The position numbers and the translations under genes were made by a program. Positions 54,990 to 64,000 of a DNA stretch of 64,000 bases are shown piece after piece. The stretch comes from Begonia masoniana (taxonomy: Eukaryota; Streptophyta; Magnoliopsida; Cucurbitales; Begoniaceae), in NCBI GenBank assembly GCA_022432975.1, contig CM039508.1:51610300-51674299 (forward strand), given 5' to 3'. The notes beneath the pieces are model-generated. The model saw only the letters and a program-made list of their open reading frames with translations, did no database searches and was not told where the DNA came from. Within the stretch, counting starts at the first letter, position 1; each line of letters opens with the position of its first letter.

Positions 54990-56855
54990 TAAAATAGAGA
55001 AAGTTTCGATTTTTTTAAAGCCAATTTATAGTTTTGACAGTCTCTAAGGAAACTTAATCGTAGTCGCCATCTTAATCGCAGTGGCGTCGACTGGCAAAGT
55101 CGGGCAGTGGCCGGAGCATCAATTCTCGGCGGGTTTCACGCCGGAGCCGTGCCATGTGGGAAGTTGGAAGAGGGTAATCTTGTTTTCTCAACGACAGGTT
55201 TACCTAGGGTGTTTTTGGGACAAAGTTGGAGAGAAAGTGAGAGAGGAAAGTAGAGAGAACAAAGAAACAACAGTGGAGAAATACAGAGAGAGAGAGAGAG
55301 AGATCAAAGTGTTGTTCACACGCGCCGATTATGTGAAGGTGGGTAACGAAAATAGAACCGACGGGAATTTCAACCATGAGATAACAAATGAAATCCTCGT
55401 CAAAAAAAGACAGCAGTGGCCATTGGTCATCAACTTTTCCCGGATTGGGAAACGAACTCCACGCGCTGCCGTGACCTCCCCATTTCATATTGTTGAAAAT
55501 TAGGAGAAGGTTAATATGGCAGTGAAATATTAGCTAATGGGTAAACTATAATGGAAACTTTTAAGGTATCCACCCACTGTTCATCTGAAGAAGAATCATT
55601 GAGCTTTGAAAATAAGAGAAACCAAACGGGGTTGGATTTGCAGGTAAAGGGAATTGGTACGTCTAAAGGAGAGTGAGAGAGGAGAGAGAGAGAGAGTGCC
55701 ATTATATGTTGTCACTTGTCAATATATTTAAAAACTTAACAAGCAAATGCACCCACGGTTTTTGACATTAGTTCATTTGTTAACCAAACATAGTTTAAGA
55801 GAAGTCTTGATAAAAAAAAAGTTTAGGGATTATTTTAGATTTTATCCTTCTTTTTGATTATACATCCAAAATGACCATGTCAATAAAACAACGAATGTTG
55901 TCTACCAAGTTATTAAATTTTATAGGCAAACTACAAATTTTTAGAATAGTCATGATGTCCCACGAGAGTCTTTCACAAAGTTTCGAACTAATGAGTTTTC
56001 TAATCTCTTTATTCATTTTGTAAGTCTCTCTTTCCTGGTTAGAAATATTAGTTCAATATAGAAAAATGAGTCAAAACATTCAGATAAGTGAAAGTTCAAG
56101 TATAAGTTTAGAAGGATTGGTGGGCTTTACAAATTTGCCTAAAACTTGACCCTCGTGGTGTATTTGGCATTTTTACAAACCGGGACAATCTTATATGAAA
56201 AGTATTCTTCATAAAGATTGCGACTGACTTTTCTAGCTTTCTAGAATGAGGTTTTGCGTTTAAAATGGAGTTTGTTTGCTTGACCAAATGATCCTCGAAC
56301 AAAGAGCATCATTTCTGTAAAAAAAATCAAAAGCTCAATCTCGTTTTCCGAACTTGAGGCCCAAATCCATTTGAAGACTAGCAAAGAAAGTTAGCCTAAT
56401 ATTCTGATGCTATGTCCAAGATAAAGGGGAGTTGAGTATCTATTTTTTTCTTTTATGTTTAGTTTTAAATTTATGTTTAAAATCAAGAAAAAATTGGAGT
56501 TCTCGACCAGAGCATATTCTAGTCGAGAAGGCTTATTTTTGTGTAGGCATATTTGGTATTTTTCCTTTAGATTTTATCCTAATTTTATGGGGTTATTTAA
56601 GCCTCTCTTAGGGCTCTTTTAGAGGAACTGTGACCTTTGATAAACATTTCTCTTTGTTTGAAGACTTTCCATTCAAGCACAATTCATCGGTTGTTTGCAT
56701 TTCATTGTTGAGTGTAAAAATATTGAAATAGTTCTTCTTCTTTTTCATTACTTTTTCATAGGTAGTAAATTTTTTCAATAAAGTTGCATCCAATTCTTAT
56801 TAGCCAAGTTAGAGTGTTTTGCTTTTTACGAGGATTGTCATAGGAGTTGAAGGTC
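54990..56855. other. Intergenic, no gene seen
   Basis: Contains GA microsatellites at about 55284-55303 and 55679-55697. The 140-codon ORF at 55081 has no family features and is probably chance. Confidence 0.5.
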
Positions 56856-56859
56856 ACGG

Positions 56860-57115
56860 TCGTGGTGACCCTTCAAGCCAACTAGTGGTGTTCCGATAGT
56901 AACTTGTTCGTCCGTGTAACTTTGAAGCTGTAATTTGAAGGGTCTATTCTAAACATCATGAGGAAGCTCCTGTCCAAATTTCATGTCAAGACAATCTATT
57001 ATGAGTGAGTTATCATTTTTCTAATTTGGGCTTGATTCTAGGACAAAGGGTGCGATTCTAAATCTTCGACAACATCCTCTATTCTTGTTATATCTTCTGA
57101 TTCCCCATTCTTTTT
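56860..57115 (+). repeat. Old dispersed repeat, copy 2
   Basis: Aligns in order with 35680-35960, including TCCAAATTTCATGTCAAGAC against TCCAAACTCATGTTAAGGCG and the following GAGTTATCAT block. Confidence 0.6.
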
Positions 57116-57319
57116 GGAGGATAGATTCCTCATTAATAAGGTTTTGCGTGCCAAAAGTTCAAGAAAAAATTCCCTATATTGACAGAGTTATAGCTTTCCA
57201 AAGTAAATCAAATTGCGATGAATGAATTTTTGTTTAGAGCTTGGATTTTTTTTTTCTCTGTTAGATTTTGGAAATCTTGGTTCCAATCTAAATCTTTGTG
57301 GTGTCGAATTTAGGTATTT

Positions 57320-57351
57320 CACAGAGGGAGGGAGGGAGGGAGGGAGGAGGG
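57320..57351 (+). repeat. (GGGA)n G-tract
   Basis: AGAGGGAGGGAGGGAGGGAG continuing to GGAGGGTGG: six G3 tracts in about 30 bp, a G-quadruplex-competent sequence. Confidence 0.9.
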
Positions 57352-57619
57352 TGGCTTGGTGGAGAGCTTCGGCCCCTTAGGTTGACTTTCCATAGTCTCA
57401 ATCTCCAAATTTATTGAAAGCTCGTCGCGGGTAAGTCATTTTTCAACTCCGTTTTAAAGTTAGAGTTTTGTCGAGTTCGGATTCGAGGTTGGAAACTCAA
57501 ATCCTTTGGGTATTTCTGTGTTATTTTGGTAGATTTAGAGTTTATGCAGATTAAAGCGTCGATTGGATGCGAAAATTGGCGAGGGAAGTCGGATTTCGTG
57601 CTTCTCGCTGCTGGAGATC

Positions 57620-57920
57620 GACGTTGTGGTCGACACTTGTTCAGAAAGTGTTGACCGCTGGTGATGGCAGAATAAAGCAAGGGTCAAACCCTCGATAAGT
57701 GTTGACCCCGACAAGCCATAGGGTGCAAGTGTCGACTGGCTAGTTGACAGTTGCCATACTCGATAGGGTTAGGGATCGACCCTTTGATCAAGGTGTCAAC
57801 CATGCCCTAATGTGTTGACCACTTAGGTCGGCGGTCACCCCTTAGTGGAAACTTGAGAGGGAGAGGTGTCAACCGCTAGGGTCGACCGGTCGACTCATAC
57901 TAGTTTTGGTCGGTCGCTTG
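57620..57920. repeat. GTTGACC/GTCGACC-rich segment
   Basis: At least ten occurrences of TTGAC, GTCAA or GTCGAC cores in 300 bp (for example GTGTTGACCGC, GTGTTGACCCC, GTGTCGACTGG, GTGTTGACCAC, GGTCGACCGGTCGAC). No regular period, so probably a degenerate tandem repeat within a TE. Confidence 0.6.
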
Positions 57921-58245
57921 TTTGAGAAACCGTTTTTTGTGGTCTCTTGGTTAGGTTCCTAAGGTCGATGTAGGATCCACCTATTGTTCGTCTTTGTATA
58001 TTGATTGTGTGATGATCCGGATGTGTACGTATGAGTACGACTGCGGGGCAAACATCGGGTTGCGGGGCAAACCTCGGGACCTAAGCTGAGTGTAGGCGAA
58101 TCCCGGACCCGAGTATAGGCAAATCCCGGGTCGTAAAGAGGGGGTCGTCACAATACCACATCGCTTGGGAAAGTATGTGGAAATGAAACATATGTAAGAT
58201 ATCCCTCCCAAGATAGTAAGATGCGTTTTGGAGCACAATTGGCAA

Positions 58246-58327
58246 CGGATCCCATAAGAACTCCAAAGTTAAAAGTGCTTCGGCAAGAGCAATTCTAGGT
58301 TGGGTGACCTTCTGGGAAGTTCTTGTC
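58246..58327 (+). promoter_or_regulatory. 5S-like pol III control region, array 1 LTR 1
   Basis: CGGATCCCATAAGAACTCC, AGTTAAAAGTGCTTCGGCAA and TTGGGTGACCTTCTGGGAAG follow the order and spacing of plant 5S rRNA from the CGGATCCCATCAGAACTCC stretch through box A and box C. Confidence 0.82.
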
Positions 58328-58720
58328 AAACAAAGCCGTGAGGGGAGGATATTGGGCTACGGCCCAATCCCTAGAGCGGACAATATCTTACTGGAAAAAA
58401 GGGTCGTTACAAATAGTATCAGAGCTTGTACCCAACCGGAAATGTGGCCAACGATGACATTGGGCCCCCGAGGGGGAGTGATTGTGATGACCCGGATGTG
58501 TACGTATGAGTACGACTACGGGGCAAACCTCGGGTTGCGGGGCAAACATCGGGACTTAAGCCGAGTATAGGCGAATCCCGGACCCAAGTATAGGCGAATC
58601 CCGGGTCGTAAAGAGGAGGTCGTCACAATACCACATCGCTCGGGGAAGTATGTGGAAATGAAAAATATGTAAGAGATCCCTCCCAAGATAGTAAGACTCG
58701 TTTTGGAGCACGATTGGCAA

Positions 58721-58802
58721 CGGATCCCATAAGAATTCCAAAGTTAAAAGTGCTTCGGCGAGAGCAATTCCAGGTTGGGTGACCTTCTGGGAAGTTCTCG
58801 CC
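58721..58802 (+). promoter_or_regulatory. 5S-like pol III control region, array 1 LTR 2
   Basis: Same arrangement as in LTR 1, with GTGCTTCGGCGAGAGCAATT closer to 5S box A and the intermediate element. Confidence 0.82.
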
Positions 58803-59172
58803 AAACAAAGCCGTGAGGGGAGGATATTGGGCTACGGCCCAATCCCTAGAGTCGGACAGATCTTAACCTTGGGAAACAAAGGTCGTTGACAAATATATCA
58901 GACTTGTACTCCACCGTAAATGTTGGGCCCACGCTACATTGGGCCCCCTAATGGGGAAGTGATTGTGATACCCCGGATGTTGTACTTATGAGTACTCTAC
59001 GGCCCAACCCTCGGGTTGCGGGGCAAAACGAACACTCGGACTTAAGCCGAGGATAGCGAATCCCGGACCCAATTAGGGGCGAATCCCGGGTCTTAAAGAG
59101 AGGTCGGTCACGCCAATCCACACATCGTCTCGGGAAGGATGGTAATGAAACATATGTAGAGGATCCCTCCCA

Positions 59173-59279
59173 ATCGCTCGTCGGTGGGCATCTGCCGCAG
59201 GTATGTGTCCGGCGCTCGCCGTCGCCGCGTAACACGGTGACACCGATTCCCGGCCGAGTGCGGCCCGCTGGGCTCGTTG
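59173..59279. other. GC-rich foreign stretch within array 1 LTR 3
   Basis: About 107 bp of clearly GC-rich sequence (for example GGCGCTCGCCGTCGCCGCG) sits where the other LTR units have about 19 bp (AGATAGTAAGATGCGTTTT type). Its origin is not recognised. Confidence 0.6.
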
Positions 59280-59352
59280 GGGAGCACGAGTGGCAACGGA
59301 TCCCATGGCCAATCCCTTGTAGCATATCTTACTGGGAAAAGAGGTCGTTACA

Positions 59353-59845
59353 GATTGAGTTTGAATGTCTTCCCTCGTTAGTTAGGGTTCCAATCATTCT
59401 TTTTCTTCAGAATCTCTCGTGTTACTGATTTGGGATTTGATGTCGAGTTGGTTATAGGTTCCAACAATATCTCTGTTCTTGATGTCTTAGTTTCTAGTAT
59501 TGATCCTGCTAGTGTGTTCGAATTGTCAATATGATTGTAATCGTCATTGATATTGGAATTTTTATGCTGTATTGCTTTGCATAACATGGTTTTCAAAACT
59601 TATTTTGATGAGTTGTCAACATATAAAACACTAACAATGCTTAGTCGCCAACTCGTCAATTTTTACGTATATGTATGTACGTTTTACGTATTTAAATTAC
59701 ATGTACATGATATTTCATTTTAACTTTTTATACATTGATGCCTGATTGGCTAGTTGAGCCAGTTGTTCAGGGTTGCACCGACCAGGCAACCTAAAATAAT
59801 TGGGGTTAGAACATGTACACCTTCGACTGCATGAAAGTTATTTAT
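59353..59845. other. Intergenic, no gene seen
   Basis: Probably the continuation of the DNA left of array 1 (before 58003), because the array carries a target duplication. Confidence 0.4.
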
Positions 59846-59854
59846 TTATGCGTT

Positions 59855-59915
59855 ACAGAAACATGGCTGTAGGGCGGTGATGACGCACATTTTAGGTTCG
59901 AATCCTAAACTTGAC
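59855..59915 (+). other. tRNA-like pol III promoter, possible SINE head
   Basis: TGGCTGTAGGGCGGTGATG (box-A-like, about 59863) and a perfect box B GGTTCGAATCC within TTTAGGTTCGAATCCTAAA (59892-59910), which forms a full T-arm hairpin. There is no complete tRNA cloverleaf, so a tRNA-derived SINE is likelier than a tRNA gene. Confidence 0.45.
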
Positions 59916-59989
59916 CAGGGTGTTTTGAGTATTGCAACGAGTGGTGTCGTTGCGGAGTTTGGTCACCGACCATGTCGGTTTCCAATGGT

Positions 59990-62529
59990 ATGCATGGTGT
60001 CGTCAGTAGACTTCAGTCGCCGATCACTTGGGTGCAGTTGTTGGATCATTATATTGCCGTTACAATTTCCTTTTTTGTTTCAAGAGATGTTGTTGGATAT
60101 CTGGAGCACCACCTTTCTCTGGTTTGTGTCAGAGAGGTCATTTAGAATTCTTTATTGAGTTAGTTATTCACCCCAAAGACCTCTTTCATTTCTTAGATTA
60201 GGATTGTTGAGGCTAATGTTGTTGTTACTCGTTGAAGAGTAGATCTCCTTCTTTGTTCTTCTCTTTATTTTCTTCGACTGTTTACCTCTATCTTTGGTGA
60301 AGAATTTGTTGTCATTTAATTTCCTTATTTATGGTTATATTAATTGTTGGGTGTTTGATATTTTATTTCATGCACAGTATTTCATTAAATTATATAAGTT
60401 TTACACTATTTCATTTTTATGTGATAGCTTATGTGGATTTCGACCAATTCTTTGTGGGTCAGGACTCAGTTTGATTTAAAGTATTTTCGTTGTAAAATCT
60501 AATCTTGGACTGGGCGGTCAAATCTTTTCTGAAAATCGGATTCGCTCAACCTTACATTTTATTTAGATCCAACTTCGGATCATGACAAATTTATTCAAAA
60601 ATAGTACAAGTTATCGCAAAAGTAGTTGACCATTTCTTTTACTAAAACAAAAGTATTAGTCAAAAGTTTTAAATTTCAAATCTTTACTTTTGACAAATAA
60701 AGTAGTATAATGCTAAAAAATAAAAATACACGACGAATTATATGTCTTGCTTACTAATTTTAGGACTTAAAATATGTCTTAAGAGTATAAAAGTGAAATT
60801 GGTATTAATTATTTTCTTTCCTCCTTGTTTTTTCTTCATTTTACGGTGGGTCATGAGGTGGAGGTCATTCCTTGTCTTCTTCTTTTTGAAATAAAAATTA
60901 AATAATATTTTTATTAGGTTATTTCTCACATTACTTAAATGTTTTGATTGATTCTTCCTCTTGTGACACGTTGTTCATGTGTTTTTCTTTACAGTGTAGT
61001 CAAGAACTGGCAACATACGAATTCAATGAATTCCAACTAATTCTTCCAAGGACTGAGTTGACCAGGAAAATGCCTCATTGGTCTTTTATTGAGGGTGGGG
61101 AAAACGCAGCAACGGTCTGAAGGAATTGAGCCGAGTCGGACTCTTTGGACCTGTGGTTCAGTCTGGCGGGCCGTGGTTTAGGTTTTGGCTGGACCCTATT
61201 TTCTCTTTTAGTGGCTGAGTGTTGGGCCGACAAGAAGTTGGGTCATGTGTTTTGTTCCCTGGTGCTGTGGTTTAGGCCATGTGAGGTTACAGACCAGGCC
61301 TGTTTTGGCTGCAAAATAGCCACTTCGACCTGCAAATTCCAGTCCTTTTTGGGTCTCAATTTGGACATGGTTTCGGCCCAATTTGTGATGTTGATTACCC
61401 AATTAAATAAGAACTATTTTAATGGGAAGATTGAAGATTTAGATGTATAAAGTTTTAACCCAATTATTTTTGGTTAGATGTCAATTTATTAAATTAAATT
61501 TTGGACCCTTGGACATTGGACTTAGTCTTATTAGGCTTGCACAATCCACTTTGATGTAAAGATTTATTTTATGTTTAATTCCTACGTGTTTATTTTAATT
61601 AATAATTCTTTTACTATTGTTTCATTGCATATATTCTTTTATGCACGTTATTATTTTTCGACATGAAAAATTATTGTTTTATCTAGAGTTATGAGACAGC
61701 TAACCGTGTCATATTTTTAAGGGCAAAACCCTAAATATGATCAGGGTATTTTTAATGATTTTTGCGATTGACGAGTATCTCCTTTTTTAATATTTGAATG
61801 CATAAGACATGATATGTTCGAAGACCGTGAGTGACTCTATTTTTTTATTTGATTATCATATGTTGTTAATTTGTTAACTTGAACATAAATGTTGAAAATA
61901 AAATATATGTTCCTATTAAGTTTAGTCGACTCATCCTAACGACAGCTCCTTTTAAGAATTAACTAAAAGGACTTTCAATTGCCGACTCAGAAATAGGCTT
62001 GACGTAAAGATTTCTATAGTTATTATTTTCCAATAAATTTATTTTCTTTGAGAGGTTAGAAATTATTAGAAAATTGTAAACTTTTAATTATTTAATGTTA
62101 TTTGTCACATTTAGTTTTGAACACGTATCAATGCATTATCTTAGATGTTACTAATGGACCTATATTTTAATCCTTTTGGCTTCAAATTCTGATTTATATT
62201 TATAATGAAATTCTGGTGCCTAATATATTAAAACTAAGTTTAAGGATTGGACGGTTCGGTCCGGTTTCTGGATCTAGTCTTTCTCCGTTCTATCTCTAGT
62301 CCTCTTTAGGTAGTGACAATGTCATCTATATCCAACAGATAAAATATAGGCTAGTACATTTGACGATCAAAGTCAAAAGCAACTAGAAGCATAGTGTGAC
62401 ATCAATATCTACTTTCCAACTATTTCTCACTCTCATAACACTTAACAAAAGCTCTAATACTAAGTTGACACGACCTGTCCAAAATTTCACAATTTAGCCA
62501 TGAATTTTCGCTTATTGATTCACAAAATG
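59990..62529. other. Intergenic, no gene seen
   Basis: AT-rich. The 101-codon ORF at 61145 has no recognisable motif. Possibly TE-derived, but no LTR pair was found. Confidence 0.5.
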
Positions 62530-62751
62530 TGTGATGACCCGAATCTGTAAGTCCCGAATCTGTACTGGTACGATAGCTGCACGAACCGGAACCCGGATGG
62601 CGGTACGTCCGCGCGGGCGAGCCGGAAGGTGACAGGTCGTAAAGAGGGGGTCGTCACAATCCCACAGCGCTTGGGGAAGTATGTGGAAATGAAACATATG
62701 TAAAGAGACCCTCCCAACATAGCAAGACGCGTTTTGGAGCTCAATTGACGA

Positions 62752-62836
62752 CGGATCCCATAAGAACTCCGAAGTTAAGAGGGCTTCGGCGGAGAGTAAT
62801 TCCAGGTTGGGTGACCTCCGGGAAGTGCTCTCGCCA
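62752..62836 (+). promoter_or_regulatory. 5S-like pol III control region, array 2 LTR 1
   Basis: CGGATCCCATAAGAACTCCG, AGTTAAGAGGGCTTCGGCG and TTGGGTGACCTCCGGGAAG match plant 5S rRNA in order. This copy has an extra G (GCGGAGAG) in box A and lacks one C in CTCCCGGG. Confidence 0.85.
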
Positions 62837-62923
62837 AACAAAGCCTTTGTGAGGGGAGGATATTGGACTGCGGCCCAATCCCCGGAGCGGGACAATATCT
62901 TGCTGGGATAAGGGTCGTTACAA

Positions 62924-62935
62924 TGGTATCAGAGC
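62924..62935 (+). other. Primer binding site, array 2 internal domain 1
   Basis: TGGTATCAGAGC two bases after the LTR end. The same site follows LTRs 2 and 3 (63188 and 63649). Confidence 0.9.
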
Positions 62936-63017
62936 CTGTACCCAACCGGAATGTGGCCAACGAGGACGTTGGGCCCCAAGGGGGGGTGATTGTGATGACC
63001 GAAATCTGTACTGACGA

Positions 63018-63101
63018 CGGATCCCATAAGAACTCCGAAGTTAAGAGGGCTTCGGCGAGAGTAATTCCAGGTTGGGTGACCTCCCGGGAAGTGCTCTCGC
63101 C
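63018..63101 (+). promoter_or_regulatory. 5S-like pol III control region, array 2 LTR 2
   Basis: Complete, although the upstream 195 bp of this LTR are deleted right up to it (CTGTACT joined to GACGACGG). Confidence 0.85.
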
Positions 63102-63478
63102 AAACAAAGCCGTGAGGGGAGGATATTGGACTGCGGCCCAATCCCCGGAGCGGACAATATCTTGCTGGGATAAGGGGTCGTTACAAATGGTATCAGAGCC
63201 TGTACCCAACCGGAATTGTGGCCAACGAGGACGTTGGGCCCCCAAGGGGGGGTGATTGTGATGACCCGAATCTGTAAGTCCCGAATCTGTACTGGTACGA
63301 TGGCTGCACGAACCGGAACCCGGATGGCGGTACGTCCGCGCGGGCGAGCCGGAAGGTGACAGGTCGTAAAGAGGGGGTCGTCACAATCCCACAGCGCTTG
63401 AGGAAGTATGTGGAAATGAAACATATGTAAAGAGACCCTCCCAACATAGCAAGACGCGTTTTGGAGCTCAATTGACGA

Positions 63479-63562
63479 CGGATCCCATAAGAACTCCGAA
63501 GTTAAGAGGGCTTCGGCGAGAGTAATTCCAGGTTGGGTGACCTCCCGGGAAGTGCTCTCGCC
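63479..63562 (+). promoter_or_regulatory. 5S-like pol III control region, array 2 LTR 3
   Basis: GGCTTCGGCGAGAGTAATTC and GGTTGGGTGACCTCCCGGGA match 5S box A, intermediate element and box C with few changes. Confidence 0.87.
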
Positions 63563-63939
63563 AAACAAAGCCGTGAGGGGAGGATATTGGGCTGCGGCCC
63601 AATCCCCGGAGCGGACAATATCTTGCTGGGATAAGGGGTCGTTACAAATGGTATCAGAGCCTGTACCCAACCGGAATTGTGGCCAACGAGGACGTTGGGC
63701 CCCCAAGGGGGGGTGATTGTGATGACCCGAATCTGTAAGTCCCGAATCTGTACTGGTACGATGGCTGCACGAACCGGAACCCAGATGGCGGTACGTCCGC
63801 GCGGGCGAGCCGGAAGGTGACAGGTCGTAAAGAGGGGGTCGTCACAATCCCACAGCGCTTGGGGAAGTATGTGGAAATGAAACATATGTAAGAGATCCCT
63901 CCCTAAATAGCAAGACGCGTTTTGGAGCTCAATTGACAA

Positions 63940-64000
63940 CGGATCCCATAAGAACTCCGAAGTTAAGAGGGCTTCGGCGAGAGTAATTCCAGGTTGGGTG
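63940..64000 (+). promoter_or_regulatory. 5S-like pol III control region, array 2 LTR 4 (cut by window end)
   Basis: Begins CGGATCCCATAAGAACTCCG and reaches GGTTGGGTG at the last base. Confidence 0.85.

Larger units (their letters stand above)
58008..59352 (+). mobile_element. Cassandra-like TRIM array 1 (three LTRs, two internal domains)
   Basis: LTR units 58008-58411, 58483-58891 and 58964-59352, each starting TGTGAT and ending near GTCGTTACA. They are separated by 71- and 72-bp internal domains with a TAGTATCAGAGC-type primer site and a GGGCCCCC...GGGG tract. LTRs 1 and 2 contain 5S-rRNA-like sequence. The flanks carry GATTG at 58003-58007 and 59353-59357, a 5-bp target duplication for the array as a whole. 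No protein is encoded. The third unit is damaged: a GC-rich stretch replaces sequence at 59173-59279 and the 5S-like part is deleted. Confidence 0.8.
62530..64000 (+). mobile_element. Cassandra-like TRIM array 2 (at least four LTRs)
   Basis: LTR units start TGTGATGACC at 62530, 62991, 63257 and 63718. The first three end GTCGTTACA at 62922, 63185 and 63646; the fourth runs off the window. Internal domains are only 68-71 bp and hold TGGTATCAGAGC plus GTTGGGCCCCCAAGGGGGGG before the next LTR. Starts are 461 bp apart except for the second unit, which has lost 195 bp. Units 3 and 4 differ at only a few bases, so the array is young. No proteins; long antisense ORFs here are chance products of the repeat. 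Confidence 0.85.

Noticed and set aside
55081..55503. 140-codon ORF on the plus strand
   Set aside because: No recognisable domain; contains a GA microsatellite translated as Arg/Glu; no support for a gene.
61145..61450. 101-codon ORF on the plus strand
   Set aside because: No recognisable similarity and no flanking gene structure.
62512..63939. Long antisense ORFs (up to 221 codons) across the right-hand array
   Set aside because: They repeat with the TRIM unit, cross LTR and internal domains, and resemble no protein. Open frames come from the GC-rich repeat.
62752..64000. Genuine 5S rRNA genes
   Set aside because: Only the part from about position 29 to 110 is present, with several substitutions. 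It lies inside LTR-like units with primer sites, unlike a 5S rDNA tandem repeat.

Overview
The window is a stretch of a eudicot plant nuclear genome. It has AT-rich intergenic DNA, GT-AG spliced genes of plant families and a dense, nested population of plant LTR retrotransposons. Species cannot be fixed from the sequence alone. There is one 100-base scaffold gap (24037-24136) and a run of exactly 1,500 T inside an intron, so assembly quality must be kept in mind throughout.

Six host genes are supported. They are an intronless secreted subtilase (8137-10413, -), a seven-exon NUDT14-type Nudix hydrolase with a GC-AG first intron (18324-20649, +), a two-exon GPI-anchored blue copper protein (21281-21918, -), an eight-exon maspardin/SPG21-like alpha/beta hydrolase spread over 10.6 kb by intron insertions (36666-47256, +), a seven-exon PAT13/14-type DHHC S-acyltransferase with an apparent one-base deletion in exon 6 (48914-51379, -), and a single-exon BED-finger/hAT-derived protein (52673-54973, -). 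They do not form a pathway; this is ordinary plant gene order with TEs between and within the genes. Decayed gene pieces include a FAR1/FRS-like fragment (2912-3325) and a RING-H2 fragment (48100-48225).

Mobile DNA, left to right: a Ty1/copia element with two identical 244-bp LTRs and a CTCAC target duplication (3403-7946). Next is an old element with a G/C-block foldback region and a degraded plant-transposon ORF (about 11230-17337). It was split by a deleted Ty3/gypsy element with a CTTAC duplication (11887-16008), which itself holds a 2.2-kb solo-LTR-like insertion. Then come a two-unit inverted-terminal-repeat element carrying tRNA-like pol III boxes (17469-18006) and a minus-strand copia element (24137-32563) scrambled by internal duplications. 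That copia element was invaded by two solo LTRs of one family in opposite orientation, each with its own 5-bp duplication. It sits in the LTR of another deleted copia element (32564-35109). A gypsy gag remnant lies in a maspardin intron.

The right end holds the most distinctive structures: two tandem arrays of a miniature retrotransposon whose LTRs carry a 5S-rRNA-like pol III control region (58008-59352 and 62530 to the window end). They match the Cassandra TRIM architecture. LTR and roughly 70-bp internal domains alternate, one array has a GATTG duplication, and single LTR units have lost or replaced parts of the 5S-like module.
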